Assembly (NCBI RefSeq): GCF_000143415.4
Contig: NW_003314349.1
Location: 96,048-160,047 of the forward strand
Reading direction: 5' to 3'
Length of the DNA stretch: 64,000 nucleotides
Source of the DNA: Selaginella moellendorffii
Taxonomy: Eukaryota; Streptophyta; Lycopodiopsida; Selaginellales; Selaginellaceae
A program made the translations under genes and the position numbers. This document shows, piece by piece, positions 32,940 to 43,601 of this stretch (the stretch's first letter is position 1; every line of letters starts with the position of its first letter). Under the pieces are notes generated by a model. The model saw only the letters and a program-made list of their open reading frames with translations, ran no database searches and was not told the DNA's origin.

Positions 32940-34554
32940 TCTCCTTCCACAGCCCGAGACTTCCATAGATGTTCGCCATAAGAGCGTAGGCCAAGTCTAA
33001 TCTCCTGTCCAGAGCAATCAAACGCTGAAACGCCAATCTGTTGAGGTATACGCTCCCTATGACATGATCCTAGGTGGCAGGAGTGCCACTTCACTGATCC
33101 AGGTGTAGGCTAGAGGTGTGTCTTTTCATCATGTATATATAGCTATGATATATACGATTATCTTTTGAGTCATCCACCATCGTAGCTTCCGCTCTTCTTC
33201 TCTTCATGGTATCAGAGCCCTGAGGGCTTCAGATCCAGGGACGATGGCGCTGGCCGAGGAGGAGGCTAGCGAGGATGACGATGAGCCACCGGACGTGGCT
33301 GAGAGGTGCCAAGATTTGGCACTATGCTGCATTGAGCACCAAGAGACTGGCCCAGAGGCGCTGGCAGAGGTGCTGAGAGAGGGCTGGCTTGAGGCACCGA
33401 GTGGTATTGGAGTGCTGAGTGAGGCGCTGGAGAGCAGCCGAAGGCGCTGGCAGAGGCGCTGAGAGGAGGCACCGAGCAGAGACTGCACTAGGGCGCTGAG
33501 CAAGGCGCTAGGGCTGGCTTGAGGCACCGGAGCGCTGAGTGAGGTGCTGGTGCGAGAGAGCGGCCCTGAGGCGCTGAGAGAGTGGTGCAAGGCACAGAGG
33601 CGCTGGCAGAGGCGCTGAGAGAGGAGAGACTGCGATCAGAGGCCGTGAACAAGGCGCTAGGGCGTGTGAGACCCCACGGAGACTGGCCAGAGGTGAGTGC
33701 CAGGCGTAGAGGCACGAGGCCCTGAGGGCTTTTGAGTCATCCACCATCGTAGCTTCCGCTCTTCTTCTCTTCACAATCTCCCCACCATAGAGTTCTTCCA
33801 TTTGTGGCACCCTGCGAGCACGGTCGTCCAAGTTACCAGCGTCGCCTCAAATGGCATCCTCGCCACCATAGCCACCGCTTCCTCGAGCCTGTTACTTCTG
33901 CTGAGAAGATCCACCACCCAGTGGTAGCGATGGATCCCGGGAGCCAGCCCAAACTTTGAGCTCATCTCTTCGAAGTAACGCTTGCCAAGATCGACCAAGC
34001 CGGCGTGGCTGCAAGCCGAGAGAAGCAAGGAGAAGATCATCACGTTTGGACGAAGGCCTTTGTCTAGCAGCGCCTGGAAGAGCTCCAGAACTCGTGGAGT
34101 GTCTCCCTGCCTGCTATATCCTGCGACCAAGTCTGTCCAGCCCACCATATCCTCCTGCGAGCTTAGCTGGAATGCCTCGAGAGCTTCATCCATGCTTCCA
34201 CACCTTCCATAGAACTCGACCAGCGTCGCGGCGATGGAGGCCTCTCTTTCCAGTCCAGCGTCCCGGATTTGCTCGTGGATCTCTTGGCCGGTTTCCAGCG
34301 CCGCGAAGTTCCCGCACGCCTTGAGAGCCGCCACGAAAGTCCCACCGCTTCTCTTCCATCATGCGCCGGAAGAGCTCCAGAGCGAGCTCGTCTTGGCTGT
34401 TGTCGACGCAGCCAAAGATCATGGACGTCCACGAGATGACGTTGTGATCTTGCATGGAGTCGAAAACTCTTTGTGCGTCGGCGATGTTTCCACACTTTCG
34501 CGATCTAGCGACACTGCCACACCTGGAGTACATGCTCACCATGCTAGATCCCAC
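32940..34554 (-). pseudogene. PPR gene disrupted by an LTR element
   Basis: Minus-strand PPR units run from CGNIADAQRVFDSMQDHNVI (34500s) through ALKACGNFAALETGQEIHEQ, SLLLSACSHAGLVDLGKRYF and VTWTTVLAGCHKWKN. A frameshift near 34345 separates MMEEKR from TFVAALKACG. At GRLAFQRLIALDRRLDLAYA, within the E motif, a 735-bp element interrupts the gene at 33039-33773 with GATTG/CAATC duplicated. Removing the element restores an open frame through LMANIYGSLGLWKERQEIRD to a stop near 32905. Confidence 0.88.
33039..33773 (+). mobile_element. LTR element of TRIM family A with truncated 3' LTR
   Basis: The left LTR (33039-33206, 168 bp) starts TGTTGAGGTATACGC and ends TCTTCA. The primer site TGGTATCAGAGCC follows (33207-33219), then a leader with an acidic frame MALAEEEASEDDDEPPDVAE from 33244 and a region of degenerate GCGCTGRGWGAGGC repeats. 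Only the last ~45 bp of the right LTR remain (33729-33773, ending TCTTCA). Target-site duplication CAATC is perfect (33034-33038, 33774-33778), so this shortened form is what inserted. The junction lies at CCCTGAGGGCTT, also present beside the primer site. Confidence 0.9.
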
Positions 34555-34864
34555 GAAACAGGTCAGAATCGAGGCCGCATTCCACCGCCGCCGCGTGGAT
34601 CCTCTTGCCCCGCGCTAGATCCTTGCTCTTGGCGCCATATACTAACCACTGTTACTGCTAAGCCGAGACAATTATATATATCAAACATAATGTATTGAAG
34701 AGCAGACTTCAAATCAGAATAAATCAAATAAGCAAACTGTGTTGATGCATATTCAGTAAGTATAATCAAGTAAATCATAATGAAATTTAAGACTGCTTAA
34801 TCGAAGTGGACTGCTGGAGAGAAATCAAACACGCTGCCAAGCACTCAGAGTTTTTCGACCCCAA

Positions 34865-34981
34865 GAACTTTGTAAGTTCCACCACCTTTCCCACTCTACA
34901 GCTACCATGGTAGTGATACATGGTTGCCAGACCACCTTTCCTGGGCTTCAGTAAAGGATTCCTTCGATTTGGAGCAGCCAC
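34865..34981 (-). pseudogene. GMC oxidoreductase (HOTHEAD-like) C-terminal fragment
   Basis: TMYHYHGSCRVGKVV matches the active-site region of plant GMC/HOTHEAD-type FAD oxidoreductases (WHYHGGCxVGKVV). The frame loses homology right after and lacks the second conserved Asn segment. Confidence 0.7.
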
Positions 34982-35098
34982 AATCCTATCTGATTTGTGA
35001 GATAAACCATGGTTTAGCCTTAAGGGTCTTAAAGTAGTTTGTTAGGTTAAAACACATTATATTTTATCCTTTGAATTCATACAAATGAGAAAGAAGTC

Positions 35099-35452
35099 AT
35101 GCGTGCTGATGCTAAGTGGAATTGGTCCCAGAGAACACCTTCAAGCTAAGAACATCGAAGTGGTCGTAGATTCACCCAAGGTTGGAAAAAACATTGTTGA
35201 CCACCAGAGTCTACATCCTCTCACCATCCCCAGTTGAAGTTTCACTCATCCAGAGTGTGGTACTTGATCCATCTGGAACGCACTTCGAATCGTTAAGTGG
35301 TACACAGCACAGTCCAACCGTTGTGGTCAAGCAGAAGGTTGCTAACCCAGAGATCCGATATTTAACTCTGAATGCTGATGATAATCTCAAGTCACCTTTA
35401 ACTACTTGAAAGATCCTGTTGATATGCAAACGTGCGTGAGTGGAGCTAACAC
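35099..35452 (+). pseudogene. GMC oxidoreductase (HOTHEAD-like) middle fragment
   Basis: Plus-strand frames read LMLSGIGPREHLQAKNIEVV and VDSPKVGKNIVDH, then after a frameshift SPVEVSLIQS and THFESLSG, and after another VTFNYLKDPVDMQTCVSG. Order fits a HOTHEAD-type enzyme, but the strand is opposite to the flanking GMC pieces. Confidence 0.8.
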
Positions 35453-35478
35453 ACTTGAAATAATTTAACAAAATATAC

Positions 35479-36388
35479 CTAGCTAGTCTTTGTCTTGTAT
35501 TGCTCGTAGATCTTCTCGAGTGCGCTGAGCTGTTTCTGGACAAAAACCTTGCCAACCTCAAACACATCCCGGAATTCATATGTGAAACTATAGGAAAACC
35601 CCAAATCCTCCAGAATCGCCAGCCTCTCCTTGAGTGGAGACGCTCCATCATCCAGCAGCCGCCTGATTTGTGATCTCCTGAACGGAGGCTCCAAAGTGTG
35701 CACTCGACTTGTAGAGGCTCCGGGAGAAAGCAGCTGGTGCGATGAAGGTCCTGCTTCCACTTCCCTTGGAGCACCATCCAACAAGACCGGTGTGAGGAAC
35801 AAGCTGTGGAAAACTTGCTCTCCTTGGTTGCCAAATCTCATGTCCCATCTGCTGTACTTGGCAAGTTTGTCCCTCAGTTTCGCTGTGCTCAATATGTCTG
35901 TATCACCGGCCGCCAAAAGGATTTCTGCTTCCGCGACTGTGGCCAGTGCAGATACCCACTGCGTTGAAAGATGTTCAGGCAGAGTCTTCATGACCAAGTA
36001 TAGGCTCTCTTGATGATCCTGTATGAGGCTGATGACCTTTGATCCATAATCCTCGTCGTTGTGCTCCAGCTCGGCTCTTTGCTGTGATATAATCACTGCT
36101 CTTACAGCCTCGTGGAGGTCTTCGACTTCCTCCACTTCATCGGTCGCGTTCTTTTTGTCCTCGACAACCACATAATCAAGCCACATAATCAAAGCTACTT
36201 CATCGTTGTGGAACCGAACTCTGTGGAATCTACAAGGCGCAACACCAAGTCTTGCAATGTCATGCTGTAGTGCTTGCAATACCTCATGGCCATCAATTGC
36301 ATGCGCCTTGACAAACGCAACTCCAGGAGCTCTATAACATCTCTGAAGCACATCAGTGGGGTCGTTCCCAGGGAATGGTATTCACGAG
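35479..36388 (-). other. Long open frame of unknown family, no ATG
   Basis: About 300 codons stay open on the minus strand, from just after a TGA near 36388 to a stop at 35479. It has no early ATG, so it is a fragment or an internal exon. Contents include VLQRCYRAPGVAFVKAHAID, an acidic stretch, SLIQDHQESLYLVMKTLPEH, FGNQGEQVFHSLFLTPVLLD and a C-terminal VFVQKQLSALEKIYEQYKTK that could form a helix. Composition is protein-like. No family recognised. Confidence 0.45.
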
Positions 36389-36479
36389 AATCCATTGGGA
36401 CTTGAAACCCTAAATGATGTTCCGACTTGGACTCGATCCGTGGACGCGAGAGAGAGAATCCACGACACGCATCAAATGG

Positions 36480-36640
36480 CTGGATCTCTCGCACCATGCG
36501 CCGGAAGCGCTCCAGAGCGAGCTCGTCTTGGCCGTTGTCGACGCAGCCAAAGATCATGGACGTCCACGAGCTGACGTTGTGATGTTGCATGGAGTCGAAA
36601 ACTCCCTGCGCGTCGCCGTGTCGACGTGTCGACGAGGGAA
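36480..36640 (-). pseudogene. PPR fragment, duplicate of part of 34380-34500
   Basis: VFDSMQHHNVSSWTSMIFGC and VDNGQDELALERFRRM nearly repeat the units at 34380-34500, in the same orientation about 2.1 kb away. Confidence 0.75.
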
Positions 36641-36835
36641 AATGCTGGAGTGAGCCATATCTCTACTCTAGTTTTTTCCATTTCTAAGTCTTTGTGGCTT
36701 TGGCAATAGCATGCGGCGAGGCTGAGGACTCAAGAGGGAGATGATGATAGCTACGATCTATCCCTTGTATTCATATGCATACTTTGTAAACCGTGAGGAG
36801 TACAAGAGGAAGCACTTGGCGATCCCGCCAAGACT

Positions 36836-36995
36836 AGCCTGGCTCAAGGGCCACGACCAAGAACTTTTCTAGCTGCGATCAAGGCTTGCGGCTGCTGTGC
36901 AGTGAAAGGGGAGGCTGTGGAGATCGACTCCCGGCTCGTCAAGCTCGCTTCTCTGAAGAAAGGTCGATGCTTACCTTGGCGAGTTGCATCAGGGG
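36836..36995 (+). pseudogene. PPR N-terminal-type fragment
   Basis: RPRTFLAAIKACGCCAVKGE then RLVKLASLKKGRC resembles the region just before the first PPR of PLS proteins (FLAALKAC...L..GR). It stops after that. Confidence 0.5.
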
Positions 36996-37049
36996 TGCGT
37001 TTGATCTTCTGGGCGCGTTTGCTCTCTGCACCACACCGCCCCCGCCTTT

Positions 37050-37545
37050 CTCGACCCATTCCCGGAGAAGCTCTTTCACTCGAGGCAGCACTATGAACTC
37101 CACGTCCAGGCTGAAAACCAGGATCCGCCAGTAACGCCCTCGTGCTGGTGTCTCAAAAGAAGACCGTCAAGAAGTGCTGCCTTGCGAGAAATCAAAGCTG
37201 GAGCACTCCAGCCCCTGGCGGACCGCGAGAGCTCCTCCGGTGTGGCCGCGAGAGCTCCTCTGTGGGGAGATGGACGATCATTGTTGCAAACATCCCAGCT
37301 TCCTTCTCCGTGTCCATGTGGAACTTTTGAAGTGTCCTCCAGCCTCGTGGGGCAGCAGCTTGTAGAGCTTCACGTCGAGCTCCAGAGCTCTGGGATCCAG
37401 CCCCAGAAGCTTGGGGCAGGAGATCTTATCTGGAATGCTCGCCTCGAGGAGCGTCCTCTCCGAGACCATATGGCGCTTGCTGGCAAACCGACTTGACCAG
37501 ACCCTGCTGGCCCCTGGAAATCCACAGCTCTCTTAAACCCTAAAA
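37050..37545 (-). pseudogene. 2OG-Fe(II) oxygenase-like fragment
   Basis: Minus strand: DPRALELDVKLYKLLPHEAG then GGHFK, a one-base shift, FHMDTEKEAGMFATMIVHLP, and in a further frame ALAVRQGLECSSFDFSQG. This resembles the plant prolyl-4-hydroxylase-like 2OG-oxygenases (HxD in FHMDTEK). A downstream stretch (LDVEFIVLPRVKELLREW) may belong to the same protein. Family assignment moderate. Confidence 0.5.
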
Positions 37546-37659
37546 TGTTCTGTGCATCTTTCTTACTTTTATTCAAGAGAACCGATGTCGTTGACGTAAG
37601 CGTTATAAAATAAAAAGACTAAAATAATACTCCTGCTTCTTGGGTTTAAAATTTGGGGG

Positions 37660-37854
37660 GGTTGGGTTGTGCCAGGCTAAGGCGGTAGTGTAAGGCCAAA
37701 GCGACACGTGGAGAGCCGGGTAGCAAGCTACCGGTGGCCCTCCTCCCACAAAAAATTAGGTTAATAGCGTTGGGACACGTGGTCCCATATCAGCTATTAA
37801 ACTGATAAGAACAGATACTACACTTGATCTTAGCCAAAAGGCCGAGAAAGGTAT
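37660..37854 (-). ncRNA. U2: U2 spliceosomal snRNA
   Basis: From 37854 downward the minus strand reads ATACCTTTCTCGGCCTTTTG, then GCTAAGATCAAGTGTAGTAT with the branch-point recognition GUAGUA, then CTGTTCTTATCAGTTTAATA. An Sm site (AATTTTTTGTGG) and the stem-loop III region with the loop GGTAGCTTGCTACC follow; the 3' terminal stem ends near 37660. Length (~195 nt) is right for U2. It departs from the usual sequence at UUUAAUAGCUGAUAUGGGACC (usually AUAUCUGAUAUGUGGG). A full plant snRNA promoter lies upstream, so the copy is probably active. Confidence 0.95.
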
Positions 37855-37877
37855 GAGCTTACCATGCCTAGCCCTCT

Positions 37878-37926
37878 CTTTATATACTCAAGCCCTGGCA
37901 CGATTCTGCGCCTTCGCATGTGGGAT
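37878..37926 (-). promoter_or_regulatory. Plant Pol II snRNA promoter: USE and TATA
   Basis: On the minus strand ATCCCACATGC (37916-37926) matches the upstream sequence element consensus RTCCCACATCG in all but the last positions. GAGTATATAAAG (37878-37889) is the TATA box. Spacing to each other and to the U2 start fits Pol II-type plant snRNA genes. Confidence 0.9.
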
Positions 37927-38439
37927 AGGGCGCACGCTTACGTGTCGCCCACGTTGAGCGCCGACGTGTCAAAAATTAGGGTACAGGTGGTTGCCATCTT
38001 ATTTTCATCGTCATAAAAAATTCTTGTTTTATGCTGTTTATATAGGTTTATGATTAGTAAATGAGCTTTTTCCTGGAACGCTAAGTCTCTATTTTTTGTT
38101 TTACTTTCTAATAAGTTCTTGCAATAGGTGGTGCTTTGGTAAGCAATTGCCAAAGCTTTTCTATTGATCTTGTGTTCCAGCTTCTTTCGTGCTCTAGAAT
38201 ATTTGTCTTTGATTTTCTTTCTAAAGCTCAAAGCTTTGTAGGTTTTTAAATTCACTTTCTTTTTATATTTCTTCATCACGTAAACTCGGTGCGGAAGCAG
38301 TTTAGAAGAAGAAACTACTTTTCTAGAGCTGGATTCGTACTGCTGTAACTTCGATCTTCCTCCTGGCGAAACAAGACATCTGAAATGAAAAATGCGGTGA
38401 ACGTGGAACGAACACGCGACCTTCAGATCTTCAGTCTGA

Positions 38440-38970
38440 CGCAGAACCTTATAACGATGATACTGATCCACTGCAACATCTCCAGTTGTTCCATCCATTA
38501 CTTTTCCGGGAGTGTGAGCATAAACGTCCCAGATGCTTGGGCCCCTTGCACCTTCTTTAACAGCGCCTTCATACTGCAACATAAACGTTGCTTGAAGAAT
38601 GACGAAAAGCTCTAAGCTCCACCTGGTATGACGCGGACGATGTTCCAGCTTGAAGCAGCGCATTCTGGAAAGGGTCCAGTCCGAGGCAGTGACGCTATCC
38701 CACTCATAAGATGCATTCACTTGAGCGTAGTCATCCAAGCCCACGATCCGGTCGATCTCGGACTTTGGTGCACGAGTCATGAAGCCACCGTTTACAGAGC
38801 TTCCTCCCCCAAGGATTCTTGCTCTTGCATTTGGTACCAGATCTGTGGTAAAAAATCCTTGAGAATGAGCTTGATCGAAAATGCTCAATGCAGAATTCTC
38901 TTCTCTCACGAACACGGCATTTCCATACCTCTTTCCAGGAGCAGGACTTTGGAGTTTTGCGACAGAGATG
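38440..38970 (-). pseudogene. Chimera of GMC oxidoreductase and GH1 beta-glucosidase fragments
   Basis: One minus-strand frame first reads GMC sequence ([20 protein letters not shown] then [10 protein letters not shown], the FAD-loop region of HOTHEAD-type enzymes, 38620-38930). It then switches to the second exon of a family 1 beta-glucosidase ([45 protein letters not shown], 38447-38585). The frame stays open to 37938 through a Lys-rich AT-rich tail with no homology I can see. Neither enzyme could be complete. Confidence 0.8.
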
Positions 38971-39376
38971 TATAATATTTTTACTATTCCTATCTCTGTG
39001 CGGATCCTCTGGCAGGTTTCAGCATCCCTTTAGCTTTCGCATGCCATCAGTGCCGCAGATGGGAGATTCTAGCTCCTTCACCAAAAAGCCAATGCAAAAA
39101 AACTCCGAGGCTTCTAAACACCAGCACGAGATAGGCGCAGCACTTCCACAAGCAAAATTTGCCACTCTGCACAAGAACAAGGCTGGTTATAATAGACGAT
39201 ATAGTAAGATACAATGTTTATATAGTTCCTCAAGAAGCATAAGATTGACACATTTAAATGAAAGATTACTTTCTAGCTTGCTGGAATCATGCTTCCCAGA
39301 GAAACAAATACAGTTGAGAGCTGTCATTAAACATTTGCTAGAGTAATACTATTAAAGTTATTAGGGCTGTTTTATA

Positions 39377-41201
39377 ATGGGCTTGGTTCATATAAGCGAG
39401 GAGAAGAGAAAGGCGGTTGTGGATCTCGGCAATGTGGAGCTCCAGCGAGTCGCCTCCATCCTCCAGTCCGTGGTAAGCAAGCTTGGCGACGACAGCCCCG
39501 TGGAGCTCGCCAGGCTATGGTCGCTCGGCGCTAAATGCCACAAGCCCACGCTCACTGTGAATGTTGTCACGCCATCCGCCGCCGCCCTCAAGCAGCGCTT
39601 GGCGATCCAGCGCCAGAACTTGGAACCCAATCTCTCCATCGCCCCCGCCTTGCAACCCATCCCTCCACCACCGCCTCCTCCATCAGCTTCTTCATCTTTG
39701 TTCTTCACCACCACCACCAACAGTGCTACCGACGCTCCATCGCCATCGCCCCCTCTTGCAGTGGCAAGCCGAGGATTCGGCCAGTCTCTCGAGGAAGCCT
39801 TCGCCGGGCTGGGCCGGCTCAAAGATCCCGAGAAGGAGAATCAAAATGCGGTATCTCCAGTGCTGGAAGCTCCTCAAGTTGGCGGTGGTCTCCAAGAGAA
39901 TGAGGTAAGCAAACTTCCCTCTTGGTTCTCGCTAAGTTCTGCTATGATCTTCCATGGCAGCCCAAGCTGGAAGGCTCTTGCTTTGGAGCTTGCAAGCTTC
40001 GCAGGCTGTCCGTGGAGATGAGTCCCTGGAAAGGATGCCTCGCGACTCCATCGTCCGAGCACAATAACTCGGCCATCTCGGCGCTTCTCTACTGTCCGGT
40101 GCTCGAGGCCTTCTCGGGGGACTGGGAGCAGAAAGGCTGGCTCTTCTCAGCGTCACACAACCTTCTCAATCTCTGGGTGTGCTCTCGAAAGCCAGTCGGC
40201 CACCCTCTCGAGGTAGCCACACTTCAGAAGCTCGACGTTTGCAAACTCTTTATGATCTCGTTCTTGCCAGCTGATGCATTCGCAAAACACTGCCACCGTC
40301 GTGGATGCCATGGACGTCGACATGGGTGTCAAGGTGATCATGTCCGTGGGCTCTCCTCGGCCGGGAAGGCCCTTTCGGGTTGCTCTCCACAGCCTCCAGA
40401 CGAAGAACTTATTCGAGCCTCTGGTAATTTCCGTGCTTGTGTCCTCCTTCCAGAATCACGTCGTGGTGCTCGCAGGGAACGATCCAAATCCCGGAGAGAA
40501 CTTCTCCCGAGTTCCTCAAGCAGATCTACGCCGGGTCCTCGAGAATGGTTCACGTCTCGTCCCTCCAGCCTTTCAAAGGACCTCTCAAGACAGCTCTAGC
40601 TGTTGGTCTCGGGGGAGATGTCCTGGTCTACGAGCTGGCCGCCGCGTCGACAGTGGAGGCCATCGTCGCTCCAAGAGCTTCGTGGAGAGCTCACGACACC
40701 GCCATCTCGTGCATGCATCCCAGCGCGTTTTGCTGCAGCATCATCACCGGTGCCTGCGATGGATCGATCAAGCTCTGGGACCTGAGAAGCAAGCCCACGC
40801 TTCCCTCCCGCCAGTGTGGACACCAGAAGCAAGTAACCGGCCTTGCAGTGCTCGACGCCACCACCCTTTGCAGCTCCGGCACCGACGGCTCCATCCACTT
40901 CTGGGACTTGCGCTCGACCAACCGAGCTTTCGCCAGCGTCATTCCGGACGGGAAGCCGGTGCTCAACATGGCGTCGGCGTCGTCGTCGCCGAGCTTGATC
41001 GCCTTCACGACGCGGCAGAGCCTCTACTGCCTCGAGTTTTGCGGGCCGCAGGGGATGACCACCATGCTCTCGCCGCTACGGCCTCTCCCTCCGGCGGGGC
41101 CTTGCACGGCGGTCAAGTGGAACACCAACAGCAAGCACGTCTACGCCGCTGGCGTCGATGGAACCATCAGCGTCTTCAAGAATGCGTCGTCCTCGTCTTG
41201 A
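39377..41201 (+). CDS. WD40-repeat protein with proline-rich N-terminal region
   Basis: Model of four exons: 39377-39904, 39961-40212, 40271-40423, 40524-41201, 536 residues. Residues 1-70 are a novel-looking helical region (EKRKAVVDLGNVELQRVASI), followed by a Pro/Ser-rich linker. The rest holds WD40-type repeats ending in W-D/W-x (GWLFSASHNLLNLWVCSR, ITGACDGSIKLWDLRSK, LCSSGTDGSIHFWDLRST, YAAGVDGTISVFKN). It is probably a scaffold; partner unknown. The third intron (100 nt) is the least certain: a 30-nt alternative seems too short and breaks the frame. Confidence 0.8.
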
Positions 41202-41589
41202 AGAAGATCAAGGCTTTCGAGACCGCGTTGGCCGATCGTTTTAAGTTCGTCTTCTTTCAAAGCTCTTGCCACGCGTAGTATCATCTCATGTCATGAGAAT
41301 GGAGACGAAGAATCAGCTCTCTATCAATTCATACTTGACGAAGGTGGCGAACCCAGCACGGCGACTTTGGTTTTTAAATCTCTTTTCTAGTCTCGCGAGC
41401 AAAGGAGATGCATCGAAGGGAGATTCCCGAAGAGAGGAATACACTGAAAGTGGTGAAGATGAGAAGGTGTATTCGCAAATGATTGTGTCACTCTCCTTGT
41501 AGCACTCTTGTTTTACTGAGGAGGAGCAATAGAGGACACACCGAGGATTCCCACAGCTCAAAGAAATACCAGTGAGGTTTTTGGACACA

Positions 41590-41800
41590 CCATGCTGGCA
41601 ATTCTTATGCGAAGAGCCGGAGCGTGGTCTTCAAGTCTTTGAAAGGATCTGGCAACCCGGTCTCCTGGACTGCATCGTTTGTGATTCCTGTGGTGAAAGT
41701 GAGGCTGTGCTCAAGACGGTTGAAAGAAGAACGAGGAAGTAACGAGGTGGACTCGGTGACATATGTTGCAGCTCTTAGGGTGAAGATTATAGTTGCTGAT
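41590..41800 (+). pseudogene. PPR fragment
   Basis: VFKSLKGSGNPVSWTA and NEVDSVTYVAALR have the spacing of PLS-type PPR units with the intervening residues scrambled by frameshifts. Confidence 0.5.
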
Positions 41801-41839
41801 CCAAAAGAGCTTATAGTGATGAGAAGTTTTTAAAAGTCA

Positions 41840-43560
41840 CCATTAAGGATTATATTGAATGAGATGATTTTATGGTTGCTTTTCACTTACCTTTGAGTTT
41901 TTTTTGTTATTCTACTTAAAGTAAAGTATTTACATTAATTTTTTATTTTTCTTATAAATTACACTAAATACTTATTAATATTAGGAACAAAAATTTGTAC
42001 TTTATATTTTAGTTATATGATATAGATATAAAAAATAATTTATATATTAATATAAAAACTTTTAACACCAAAACCTATGTTAGGAATGTTTTTTTAGAAA
42101 ATAATAACTTTATTTAGTTTTATTTTGAGTAATATAAATTAATTATATTTTCTATGGTCAGTTTTGTCCATAATGACTTTTTTATTATTTATATGCGGTA
42201 TAAATCATTATTTGAGTTGCATCTTTATCTCAATAAATAATATACTCAAAGCTAAATACAAAATTGAGATCATTTGCATAAGTTTAATGAGGATTTAGAT
42301 TTATTTATTAATTATTTTAATTTTTGCAATCAGTAAGTTTCAATTTAATATATAAGATTTAATTATCACTACTAAGTTTTTTGTTATGTTTAAGTATTTT
42401 TTATCATTCTTTTTATTTTGAACAATTTGAAAAATTATAAATAAAAATAATCAATTTAGTTTTTAAAAATCTTAATTTACTAATCAAAGAGTGTTATATA
42501 CATTTTAATCCAAAATATTAAAAAGTGAGTAAAATTAAAAAATGAAATGAATTTTGATTTAAAAAGTCTTACATCCAACCTATTTAATTTATATATTCGG
42601 ACATACATGTCCAAAAAAATAGTTTGAGCTTGGAAATCTTGGACCTTGAATTCATCTATAGCACTACTAAAATGAAAAGAGTTTGCTATTGTTTAATGAA
42701 TATATTTACAAATTTATAATTTAATATAATTATATTAAATATATATTTTAAATAAAACTAAAATATAAATATAATATAATAAAATTTATACATATAAAGT
42801 GAGGTTTTTAGAGATATTTTAAATTTTATGAGTTAAAATTGATATAACTAAGCAATGTCTATAATAAATTTATCAATTATAAAGACTTTATTTATAACAT
42901 GCTTTTGAACTTCTTAATTAATTTATTAATATAGATATAATAAAAACCAGCTAAATATTTGAACTAAATTTATTTAATTTCACTTGAATGTCATTTTTCC
43001 TTGGATCAAGTTTTGGGATTGAGCATTGCTGAGGGTAATACTTTGTAAAAAACTTTATTGGAATGATATCTTAAAAAAAACTAAAATTTTACTTGGCAGT
43101 TGATAAGATAGAAAAATAGAATAAACATAAAATATTTAGCTTTAATGGGTTTATAGCAATTATCTTTTATAGATTAATAATATTTGTAAAAGGATATAAT
43201 ATTAAAAATATTTATTTTATATATTTAGCACAATATAATTAATAAATTTATTTAAATTAATAATAAAATTTATTAACTAAATATCACCAAGATCAGTGTA
43301 AAAGAGTTGAAAGGACATATAATAGAATTAAGAAGAAAAATTGAAAGAATGTAAGCTGATAAAAATAAACATATTATTATATGATATTATAAAATATAGT
43401 TGGAAAGTGTTCATCAAAAGTTTTATAACAATATAAAATCTTTAAAAACCAAAGTACAATAAATAATTTTTTAATTTTTTTTCATAATTTGCATGGTAAA
43501 GTTTTAGCTCTTTGTTTGCAACATTACATACAAAAGTTTTACATTTATACATTGTCTATG
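41840..43560. other. AT-rich gene-free spacer
   Basis: Very A+T-rich throughout, no reading frames, terminal repeats or RNA genes seen. It lies between a PPR fragment and the 3' end of the ABCB gene. Confidence 0.75.
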
Positions 43561-43601
43561 CCTCTGACTTCGACAAGAAAATAACCAGAAAAGCTGTAAA
43601 C

